Below, piece by piece: positions 35,816 to 43,213 of a stretch of 64,000 nt of DNA (position 1 is its first letter; each line of letters starts with the position of its first letter). The translations under genes were made by a program, and so were the position numbers. Below the pieces are notes generated by a model. It was not told the DNA's origin. It saw only the letters and a list, made by a program, of their open reading frames with translations, and ran no database searches. This DNA is from Flavobacterium psychrotolerans (GTDB lineage Bacteria > Bacteroidota > Bacteroidia > Flavobacteriales > Flavobacteriaceae): contig NZ_QCZI01000007.1 of NCBI RefSeq assembly GCF_003097635.1, positions 62,001 to 126,000 on the forward strand, given 5' to 3'.

Positions 35816-36343
35816 ATGGTAGCCTTGAGAAAAAATTCATTGAATTTCGGTTTGTTTTTGGGAGTGTTTTTGGTAGTTATGACCACGCTGATTTATGCTA
35901 TAGACATCAGTTTATTTACAAGTTCATGGATAGGTATTGTAAACGTAATCATCATTACAGGGTTCGGTGCATTTGCAGCAATGAAATACAAAAAAAGTAT
36001 CGGAGGATTTATTACTTATAAAGAAACCTTTTCAAGTTATTTTATAACGGTAGCGCTGGGCTTTTTTATTTCTACCGCATTTAGCATTCTACTTTTTAAT
36101 CTTATCGATCCCGAAGCCAAGACTATTATCACGGAAAACATCATCAAATATTCGGTTACTATGATGGAAAAATTTGGAACTAAAGCTGCCGACATCAACA
36201 AAATGATTGAAGAAATGCAAAAATCAGACCCTTTTGGAACCATGGGACAAGTAAAAGGTTTTGCGTTTAATTTGATTGTTTATAGCATAATAGGTTTAAT
36301 TATCTCTTTAATCATTAAAAGAGACCGACCTCAAAGTATTTAA
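35816..36343 (+). CDS. DUF4199 membrane protein
   Basis: The 175-residue protein has four hydrophobic segments: NFGLFLGVFLVVMTTLIYAI, WIGIVNVIIITGFGAFAAM, YFITVALGFFISTAFSILLF and FNLIVYSIIGLIISLIIK. The conserved GGFITYKETFSSYF block between helices two and three identifies DUF4199. The function is unknown. It is widespread in Bacteroidota, usually directly before a DPM-like glycosyltransferase, as here (3 bp between stop and next ATG), so a link to lipid-linked sugar handling is plausible but unproven. Confidence 0.88.
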   Translation: MVALRKNSLNFGLFLGVFLVVMTTLIYAIDISLFTSSWIGIVNVIIITGFGAFAAMKYKKSIGGFITYKETFSSYFITVALGFFISTAFSILLFNLIDPEAKTIITENIIKYSVTMMEKFGTKAADINKMIEEMQKSDPFGTMGQVKGFAFNLIVYSIIGLIISLIIKRDRPQSI

Positions 36344-36346
36344 TTA

Positions 36347-37309
36347 ATGAATTTATCCATTATAATTCCGCTTCTTAACGAAGAAGAATCCTTACAGGAA
36401 CTCCATAAATGGATTGTTGCCGTGATGAAAGCCAATAACTACAGCTACGAAGTGATCTTTATTGATGACGGAAGTACCGATAGTTCTTGGTCAATAATCG
36501 AGCAACTGTCTGCTGAAAACCTAAATGTAAAAGGCATTCGATTTCTGAGAAATTTTGGAAAATCACAGGCATTGCACGCTGGTTTTGCAAAAGCGCTGGG
36601 CGATGTCGTGATTACGATGGATGCCGACTTACAGGACAACCCAGAAGAAATTCCGGATTTGTACACCATGATTATCAATCAAAATTTCGATTTGGTTTCA
36701 GGTTGGAAAAAGAAACGATACGATTCGGTTTTTGCAAAAAACTTACCTTCCAAATTATTCAATTGGGCAGCAAGAAAAACTTCGGGAGTACAGCTTAATG
36801 ATTTCAATTGCGGGTTGAAAGCCTATAAGAATGCGGTAGTAAAAAACATAGAAGTTTCTGGAGAAATGCACCGTTACATTCCGGTTTTAGCGAAAAATTC
36901 CGGTTTTGGAAAAATTGGCGAAAAAGTAGTAAAACACCAGGCTCGAAAATATGGTGAAACTAAATTTGGAATGGATCGTTTTGTAAACGGTTTTTTAGAT
37001 TTAATTACCATTTGGTTCCTTTCCAGATTTGGAAAAAGACCCATGCACTTGTTTGGTGCTTTGGGATCAATAATGTTTATCATTGGATTTCTTTCGGCGG
37101 GATTTATTGGGTTTATGAAACTCTATAAGTTATACCACGGTTTACCCTATGATTTAGTGACCAACAATCCTTGGTTTTACATTTCGCTTGCCACTATGGT
37201 TATTGGAACGCAATTGTTTTTGGCCGGATTTCTAGGTGAAATCATTTTAAGAACAAAAAATAATGAGGAACGGTACAAAATTTCTAATGAAGTAAATTTA
37301 AACAATTAA
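36347..37309 (+). CDS. Family 2 glycosyltransferase, dolichyl/undecaprenyl-phosphate sugar synthase type
   Basis: The GT-A catalytic domain (about residues 1-225) has the GT2 motifs IDDGSTDSSW, DADLQDNP (the DxD-like site) and DFNCGLKAYK. Two C-terminal membrane helices follow at about 230-255 and 270-300. This layout is that of GtrB/DPMS-like enzymes that load a sugar from a nucleotide donor onto a polyprenyl phosphate at the inner membrane. The lipid-linked sugar would then serve cell-envelope glycan synthesis. The sugar cannot be told from the sequence. It forms an operon with the DUF4199 gene. Confidence 0.9.
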   Translation: MNLSIIIPLLNEEESLQELHKWIVAVMKANNYSYEVIFIDDGSTDSSWSIIEQLSAENLNVKGIRFLRNFGKSQALHAGFAKALGDVVITMDADLQDNPEEIPDLYTMIINQNFDLVSGWKKKRYDSVFAKNLPSKLFNWAARKTSGVQLNDFNCGLKAYKNAVVKNIEVSGEMHRYIPVLAKNSGFGKIGEKVVKHQARKYGETKFGMDRFVNGFLDLITIWFLSRFGKRPMHLFGALGSIMFIIGFLSAGFIGFMKLYKLYHGLPYDLVTNNPWFYISLATMVIGTQLFLAGFLGEIILRTKNNEERYKISNEVNLNN

Positions 37310-37327
37310 AATAATAACATCGTAGCA

Positions 37328-37408
37328 ACTAGCCCTGATGGAAGCGGCATCCTTTTTCTTTTTTCTTTAAAAAGGAAAAGATACAGCGAACAGCTGGAAA
37401 AGCTACAA
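37328..37408 (+). repeat. Dispersed hairpin repeat, copy 2
   Basis: ACTAGCCCTGATGGAAGCGG, then ATCCTTTTT, a CTTTTTTC...AAAAAGG stem region and AGCGAACAGCTGGAAAAGCT. The block order matches the copy at 11741-11825. It fills the gap between the glycosyltransferase and mutase genes. Confidence 0.7.
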
Positions 37409-37421
37409 AAAAAGAAAAAAC

Positions 37422-39149
37422 ATGAAGATAGAACAAAACATTTTAACTGCAGTAAATGAATGGCTAACTCCAGTATTTGATACTGAAACGCAAGAGTCCA
37501 TTAAAAAAATGATGACTTCTTCCCCAAAGGAATTAGAAGAAAGTTTTTATAAAAATCTGGAATTCGGTACTGGGGGAATGCGCGGTGTGATGGGACCTGG
37601 AACCAATCGAATTAACAAATATACCTTAGGAAAAAACACGCAGGGTCTTTCAAATTACATGCACCAGGTTTTTCCCGGTAGAGAATTAAAAGTCGCAATT
37701 GCATTTGACTGTCGCCATAATAGTCAATCATTAGCAAAAGTGGTTGCTGATGTTTTTTCGGCGAATGGTATAAAAGTGTACTTATTCTCTGATATGCGTC
37801 CAACTCCTGAATTGAGTTTTGCTTTGAAATATTTAGGTTGTCAAGCCGGAATTGTGCTTACTGCTTCACACAATCCACCCGAATATAATGGATATAAAGT
37901 ATATTGGGAAGATGGTGGACAACTTGTTCCGCCTCAAGATGCTGAAATTATTAATGTTATTGAAAATTTAAAATACGACGAAATTAAATTTCAGGCAAAT
38001 GAAGATTTAATACAATTTATTGACACCGAAATCGATGACGCTTTTATAAAATCTTCGATAGCAAACGCCAGTTTTGACACTGCTGCTACCGCAAAAGAAA
38101 ATCTAAAAATTGTATTTACTTCATTGCACGGGACTTCCATAAAAGCAGTGCCACAAACTTTAGCGAAAGCAGGGTACACTAATGTAAATATTGTCCCTGA
38201 ACAAGCGGAACCAAACGGTGATTTCCCTACAGTGAAATCTCCAAATCCGGAAGAGCCGGAGGCATTGACTATGGCTTTATCCCTAGCAGAAAAATTAGGT
38301 GCCGACATTGTTGTAGGAACCGATCCTGATTGTGACAGATTAGGCGTTGCCGTTAGAAATAATGACGACAAAATGATATTACTGAACGGAAATCAAACTA
38401 TGGTGATGATGACTGCCTTTTTATTGGAACAATGGAAAAAAGCAGGAAAAATAGACGGAAAACAATTTATTGGCTCCACCATCGTTTCCACACCAATGAT
38501 GATGGAACTAGCAACCGCTTATAACGTGGAATGCAAAATTGGGTTAACTGGTTTTAAATGGATTGCCAAAATGATTAAGGATTTTCCGGAGCTAAAATTC
38601 ATTGGTGGTGGCGAAGAAAGTTTTGGATTCATGGTAGGCGATGCCGTTCGTGATAAAGACGCTGTTGCAGCTACTTTACTAATGTGCGAAATTGCAGCTC
38701 AGGCAAAAGCCAAAGGAAGTTCCGTATACAAAGAATTACTAAAATTATATGTCGATTTCGGTTTTTACAAGGAACATTTAGTTTCATTAACAAAAAAAGG
38801 AATTGAAGGACTGTCCGAAATCAATAAAATGATGGTTGAAATGCGTACCAATCCCGTAAAAGAAATCAATGATCAAAGAGTAATTATGTTAGAAGATTAC
38901 AAAATTTCTGTTGCTAAAAATTTATTAACAGGAGAAGAAGAGACAATGAATGTGCCAAAATCGGATGTGTTGATTTATTATACGGAAGATGGCGCTAAAA
39001 TTGCGGCACGACCAAGCGGAACAGAACCAAAAATCAAGTTTTATGTTAGCGTAAATGCCAAATTGGATTCAGTTGAAAATGCACCCGAAGTGGAAGCAAA
39101 TTTAGACGCGAAAATCAAAAACATTTTGCTGGATTTAAAAATCATTTAA
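37422..39149 (+). CDS. Phospho-sugar mutase (alpha-D-phosphohexomutase family)
   Basis: The enzyme moves phosphate between C1 and C6 of glucose or mannose, supplying precursors for nucleotide sugars. The 575 residues show the four diagnostic sites. The phosphoserine loop is TASHNPPEYNGYK (Ser149), the Mg site DPDCDRLG, the sugar-specificity loop GGGEESFGF, and the phosphate-binding loop RPSGTEPKIKFY. GEESFG is typical of the PGM2/phosphoglucomutase-phosphomannomutase subgroup, so glucose phosphate is the likelier substrate. The stop overlaps the next ATG by one base (TAATG), so the two genes are coupled. Confidence 0.94.
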   Translation: MKIEQNILTAVNEWLTPVFDTETQESIKKMMTSSPKELEESFYKNLEFGTGGMRGVMGPGTNRINKYTLGKNTQGLSNYMHQVFPGRELKVAIAFDCRHNSQSLAKVVADVFSANGIKVYLFSDMRPTPELSFALKYLGCQAGIVLTASHNPPEYNGYKVYWEDGGQLVPPQDAEIINVIENLKYDEIKFQANEDLIQFIDTEIDDAFIKSSIANASFDTAATAKENLKIVFTSLHGTSIKAVPQTLAKAGYTNVNIVPEQAEPNGDFPTVKSPNPEEPEALTMALSLAEKLGADIVVGTDPDCDRLGVAVRNNDDKMILLNGNQTMVMMTAFLLEQWKKAGKIDGKQFIGSTIVSTPMMMELATAYNVECKIGLTGFKWIAKMIKDFPELKFIGGGEESFGFMVGDAVRDKDAVAATLLMCEIAAQAKAKGSSVYKELLKLYVDFGFYKEHLVSLTKKGIEGLSEINKMMVEMRTNPVKEINDQRVIMLEDYKISVAKNLLTGEEETMNVPKSDVLIYYTEDGAKIAARPSGTEPKIKFYVSVNAKLDSVENAPEVEANLDAKIKNILLDLKII

Positions 39150-40975
39150 TGAACAATTTCAAAAAAATATTTCCTTTTATATTACCTTATAAAAAGTATG
39201 CTTATCTAAATATTTTTTTTAATATTTTATATGCTTTGTTCAGCACACTTTCCTTCATGGCGTTAATCCCCATGATGCAAGTGCTATTTGACCAAACTAA
39301 AAGAAACACCTCCATGCCTGTTTGGCATGGAATTGTTCATGTGAAAGGTTTTTTTGAAAATTATTTAAGCTATTTCATCACCACTTCAACGGACAATTAT
39401 GGGGTTGGATACACATTGTCCATCATGGTTTTTGTTATTATTTCCATTTTTTTGCTCAAGAATTTATGCGACTATTTTGCCTTGTTTTTTATCACTTTTT
39501 TGCGGAACGGGATTTTGAGGGATATGCGAAATGCGATGTACAAAAAAACCATCGATTTGCCACTGTCCTTTTTCTCTGAAAAAAGAAAAGGCGACACCAT
39601 TTCCAGAATTGCAGGCGATGTCAGCGAAGTTCAATCTTCTTTCTTATCCATTCTCGAAATGGTGGTTAAAGAGCCCTTGACGATTGTTTTCACCATCATT
39701 ATGATGTTTGCCATCAGCACAAAACTTACGATTTTTGTATTCATTTTCATTCCGCTTTCGGGCTATGTGATTTCCCTGATTGGGAAACAATTAAAAAAAC
39801 AATCTACCCGAGCACAACAGGAACAAGGTACCTTTTTATCCACTATTGAAGAAACTTTAGGTGGCTTGAAGGTGGTAAAAGGATACAATTCTGAAAATTA
39901 TTTCAACAGAATTTTTCAAGAATCTACTCAGCGCTTTTTCGATTTATCCAATAACATTGGAAACCGTCAAAATTTGGCTTCTCCCGTAAGTGAATTTATG
40001 GGGATTATGGTTATTGCCATTTTACTTTGGTATGGCGGACATATGGTTTTGATTGAAAAGTCACTCAATGGCGCCTCTTTTATTGCCTACATGGGATTAG
40101 CTTATAACATTTTGACACCTGCAAAATCAATTTCAAAAGCATCATACAGCATCAAAAGAGGGAATGCTGCTGCAGAACGGGTTTTGGAAATTTTAGAACA
40201 AGAAAACCCTATTACCAGTAAAGTTAATGCGATAAAGAAAGATGTTTTCAACGACAAAATCACCATTCGGAACATCAATTTCAAATATGAAAAAGAAACG
40301 GTTTTAAAGGATTTCTCTTTGGATGTTAAGAAAGGACAAACCGTTGCTCTTGTTGGCCAATCCGGTAGTGGAAAAAGTACCATTGCCAATTTGCTCACTC
40401 GCTTTTATGATGTTAATGACGGAGAAATTTCTATTGACGGAATCGGTATTAAAGATTTAAACTTAAAATCGCTGCGTGGATTGATGGGATTGGTAACACA
40501 AGACAGCATCTTGTTTAATGACACCATAAAAGCCAACATTTCCTTAGGAAAACTAGACGCCTCCGATGCAGAAATTATTGAGGCCTTGAAAATTGCCAAT
40601 GCTTATGAATTTGTCCAAGATTTACCAGACGGGATTTACACCAACATTGGCGACAGCGGAAACAAATTATCTGGCGGACAAAAACAACGCTTAAGTATAG
40701 CGCGTGCGGTTTTAAAAAATCCACCCATCATGATTTTGGACGAAGCCACGTCGGCCTTGGATACTGAAAGCGAAAAACTGGTTCAAATTGCGCTTGAAAA
40801 CATGATGCAGAACAGAACCTCGATTGTTATCGCCCACCGACTTTCGACTATTCAAAAAGCAGATGTGATTGTAGTCATGCAAAAAGGCAAAATCGTGGAA
40901 CAAGGCAATCATGAAACATTAATTGCTTTAAATGGAACGTATAACAAATTGGTTTCGATGCAGTCATTTGAATAA
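39149..40975 (+). CDS. ABC exporter, fused membrane and ATPase domains (MsbA-like)
   Basis: The 608-residue half transporter has six membrane helices in about residues 15-310 and then a nucleotide-binding domain. The latter has Walker A GQSGSGKST, signature LSGGQKQRLSIARA, Walker B IMILDEATSALD and the switch histidine IAHRLST. The closest functional class is MsbA/lipid A or lipid-linked exporters of Gram-negative bacteria. Other lipid or drug exporters look the same at this level. It is translationally coupled to the phospho-sugar mutase gene, an arrangement I recall from other Flavobacteria, consistent with envelope biogenesis. Confidence 0.92.
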   Translation: MNNFKKIFPFILPYKKYAYLNIFFNILYALFSTLSFMALIPMMQVLFDQTKRNTSMPVWHGIVHVKGFFENYLSYFITTSTDNYGVGYTLSIMVFVIISIFLLKNLCDYFALFFITFLRNGILRDMRNAMYKKTIDLPLSFFSEKRKGDTISRIAGDVSEVQSSFLSILEMVVKEPLTIVFTIIMMFAISTKLTIFVFIFIPLSGYVISLIGKQLKKQSTRAQQEQGTFLSTIEETLGGLKVVKGYNSENYFNRIFQESTQRFFDLSNNIGNRQNLASPVSEFMGIMVIAILLWYGGHMVLIEKSLNGASFIAYMGLAYNILTPAKSISKASYSIKRGNAAAERVLEILEQENPITSKVNAIKKDVFNDKITIRNINFKYEKETVLKDFSLDVKKGQTVALVGQSGSGKSTIANLLTRFYDVNDGEISIDGIGIKDLNLKSLRGLMGLVTQDSILFNDTIKANISLGKLDASDAEIIEALKIANAYEFVQDLPDGIYTNIGDSGNKLSGGQKQRLSIARAVLKNPPIMILDEATSALDTESEKLVQIALENMMQNRTSIVIAHRLSTIQKADVIVVMQKGKIVEQGNHETLIALNGTYNKLVSMQSFE

Positions 40976-40989
40976 AAAATAAATAATTT

Positions 40990-41166
40990 ATGACACAACG
41001 TTATTTTGCAATCCTATTTATTATACTATCTGGAGGAATAATATTAAGCTTAAATTATTTTATTGGTGAAGAAAAAGTATCTTATTGGTCAGCAAGATTA
41101 TTGATTATCTGGATTTTAACGGGCTTTTATTTGGGACAATACTCGAATAAATATCCTAAAGAATAG
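40990..41166 (+). CDS. 58-residue two-helix membrane protein
   Basis: The frame runs from ATG at 40990 to TAG at 41164-41166. The protein starts MTQRYFAILFIILSGGIILS and has a second helix SARLLIIWILTGFYLGQYS. The ends are short and charged (NKYPKE). It begins 15 bp after the ABC exporter stop and ends 5 bp before the DUF2971 gene, so it fits neatly into the operon. Function is unknown. Confidence 0.65.
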   Translation: MTQRYFAILFIILSGGIILSLNYFIGEEKVSYWSARLLIIWILTGFYLGQYSNKYPKE

Positions 41167-41171
41167 GCTAA

Positions 41172-41873
41172 ATGTATATTAACGACAACAACATCAATCA
41201 ACCAGAAGACCCAAACACTATCGTTTGGAAATATCTAGACTTGTCCAAATTTGTCGATTTGTTGTTGTACAGAAAATTGTTTATGTCCAGATCGGACAAG
41301 TTTGAGGATCAATATGAAGGTACTTTTAGTGAGCCCACGTATGAGGAAATCAAGAAACTTTCCACCAACAATCCTGACTTTTTAGATTATTACAAAACCC
41401 ACCGTAAAAATGTGGTTATTAGCAGTTGGCACATTAATGAATATGAATCCTTCGCGATGTGGCAAATTTTTACCCAGAAAAGCGAAGGTTTGGCCATCCA
41501 ATCGACTTTGGGAAGATTGCAGAAAGCTTTGGTTCCTGAAATTCACTACGAACAATACATTGGGGAAGTCAATTATATTGATTACAAAAAGGAATACATT
41601 CCGTTTGATAATACTTTTTTTCCGTTTTTGTTCAAGCGGAAAAGTTTCCAGTACGAACGAGAGATTCGGATCATCTCCGATGTGACTTCCCATAACCTAA
41701 CCATTGACAATGGATTGAAAATTGACGTGGACATCAACCAAATCATTGAAAAAATTTACATTCATCCCAAATCAGAAAACTGGTATAAAAATTTGGTGAT
41801 AGAATTGGTAAAACGATTGGGTTTTGATTTCGAGATTGAAAAATCAGATTTGGAAAGCGATATTTTGATTTAG
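41172..41873 (+). CDS. DUF2971 domain protein
   Basis: The 233-residue protein shows the DUF2971 pattern: an N-terminal YLDLSKFVDLLLYRKLFMSR block followed by SDKFEDQYEG. Next come the central ISSWHINEYESFAMWQIF, then GLAIQSTLGRL, YIGEVNYIDY, and the final FLFKRKSFQYEREIRIISD. Members are scattered in bacteria, often near mobile or defence genes, and have no established biochemical role. It is soluble with no signal peptide. It is the last gene of the rightward cluster and is convergent with the peptide-export locus, with only 3 bp between the stop codons. Confidence 0.88.
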   Translation: MYINDNNINQPEDPNTIVWKYLDLSKFVDLLLYRKLFMSRSDKFEDQYEGTFSEPTYEEIKKLSTNNPDFLDYYKTHRKNVVISSWHINEYESFAMWQIFTQKSEGLAIQSTLGRLQKALVPEIHYEQYIGEVNYIDYKKEYIPFDNTFFPFLFKRKSFQYEREIRIISDVTSHNLTIDNGLKIDVDINQIIEKIYIHPKSENWYKNLVIELVKRLGFDFEIEKSDLESDILI

Positions 41874-41876
41874 GTT

Positions 41877-43160
41877 CTATCTTGTAAAAATATCCCGAAA
41901 CTGATATAACAATCGCTCTATCAATCGTAAATCTTCGGTAACAATATCGGCAGTACCAGACATTTCTTGCTGAAAAGTGATCTGTTTTTTATATGAAGTT
42001 TCCAATCCTTTTGGCAATGAAACATTCAATAACAAATTACCGTCTTTATCAGGAGTTAGTGAGATTGCTTTCACTTTTCCTTTCAGTATTCCAAATTGGC
42101 TATCCGGATAATTTGCCAATCGAATATTAACCGTTTGACCCACTTTTATTTTACCCGAATTCTGTGCAGGAGCTTTTACTTTTCCAATATATCCATTTTC
42201 ATTTGTTGGAATAATGGCAAATACATTGTCACCAGCATTTACGGTTTGGTTTGCTGTCCAAATTTGCAAAAAAGTAACTTTCCCATCAATTGAGGAACGC
42301 AAAACATAATTTAATTCCCAATCTTTAATAGTTTTTTTTAATTGGTAAAAGGCTTGAATTACATTGCGTTCCAAGTTCACATTCTCCTTACTTTCATTAA
42401 TCTGAGTGGTTTTACTATTTTTATTAAGTTCGTTCAATGACGATTTCAATTGCGAAATAGTACTTAACAAACTCTTATAATTTCTATCAACTTGAAGATA
42501 AGTAAGTTTGTGTTTTTCGAGTTCCTGTGTAGCTATTATTCCTTTGTTGAATAATCCATCATATCTATTTAAGTCACTTTTTTCTAAAACCAATTCATTT
42601 TGATTAATGCTTTTTTGGGATTCTAATAAACTCAATCGTTCTTTAAGTTGCATAGCTTCATAGTTTTGCGCTGTACCTTCTACTTGATAGGGTTGCAATT
42701 TTGCATTCAATTCGTCTGCAATACTTTCTTTTTGAAATACCGCAAAAGCACTTTCCACTTCGCCAAGTTGAGTCGATTTTAATAAGTCAAAAGGGAATTT
42801 ACTTTTATCAATATTTATAGTATCTACAATGTTTTTTAATAAAAACACATCCTGATAATTGGCCGCATTTTCAATAACGGCAAGAGGCGTATTTTTTTTG
42901 ATTATTTTTTTATCGGTTACTAAAACAGCTTCAATCCTACCTGATGTTTTTGCAATTAATTTTCCGGGAGGAATATTGGTGGTAATTGTAATTTCAGTTG
43001 TGACAACATCGGGGTATTCAATAAACCATGATGTAAAAAGCAACATCAAGATAATACAAAAAACAACAATCGTTCCCCAACGAATCATCCAATGTGGTAC
43101 TCGTGTAAGGATTTCTTGTACTTCTTCGCTTCGTAAATCTAAGGCTGTATTCTCGGTCAT
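41877..43160 (-). CDS. HlyD-type periplasmic adaptor of the peptide exporter
   Basis: The ATG at 43160 (MTENTALDLRSEEVQEILTR) is preferred over a TTG 27 bp upstream. A membrane helix follows at about residues 24-48 (IVVFCIILMLLFTSWFI). Then come a split lipoyl/barrel-sandwich domain (PPGKLIAKTSGRIEAVLV ... SSIDGKVTFLQIWTANQTV), a long coiled-coil hairpin between them, and a beta-barrel domain (GYIGKVKAPAQNSGKIKVGQ). This is the membrane-fusion partner that links a C39 ABC transporter to an outer-membrane channel for peptide export. It lies 53 bp downstream of that transporter gene, on the same strand. No TolC-type gene is nearby. Confidence 0.92.
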   Translation of the reverse strand: MTENTALDLRSEEVQEILTRVPHWMIRWGTIVVFCIILMLLFTSWFIEYPDVVTTEITITTNIPPGKLIAKTSGRIEAVLVTDKKIIKKNTPLAVIENAANYQDVFLLKNIVDTINIDKSKFPFDLLKSTQLGEVESAFAVFQKESIADELNAKLQPYQVEGTAQNYEAMQLKERLSLLESQKSINQNELVLEKSDLNRYDGLFNKGIIATQELEKHKLTYLQVDRNYKSLLSTISQLKSSLNELNKNSKTTQINESKENVNLERNVIQAFYQLKKTIKDWELNYVLRSSIDGKVTFLQIWTANQTVNAGDNVFAIIPTNENGYIGKVKAPAQNSGKIKVGQTVNIRLANYPDSQFGILKGKVKAISLTPDKDGNLLLNVSLPKGLETSYKKQITFQQEMSGTADIVTEDLRLIERLLYQFRDIFTR

Positions 43161-43213
43161 TATTTCTCTTTTTATATCTGAAATCAAAAATCGTTACTCA
43201 TCATTCTAAAATC

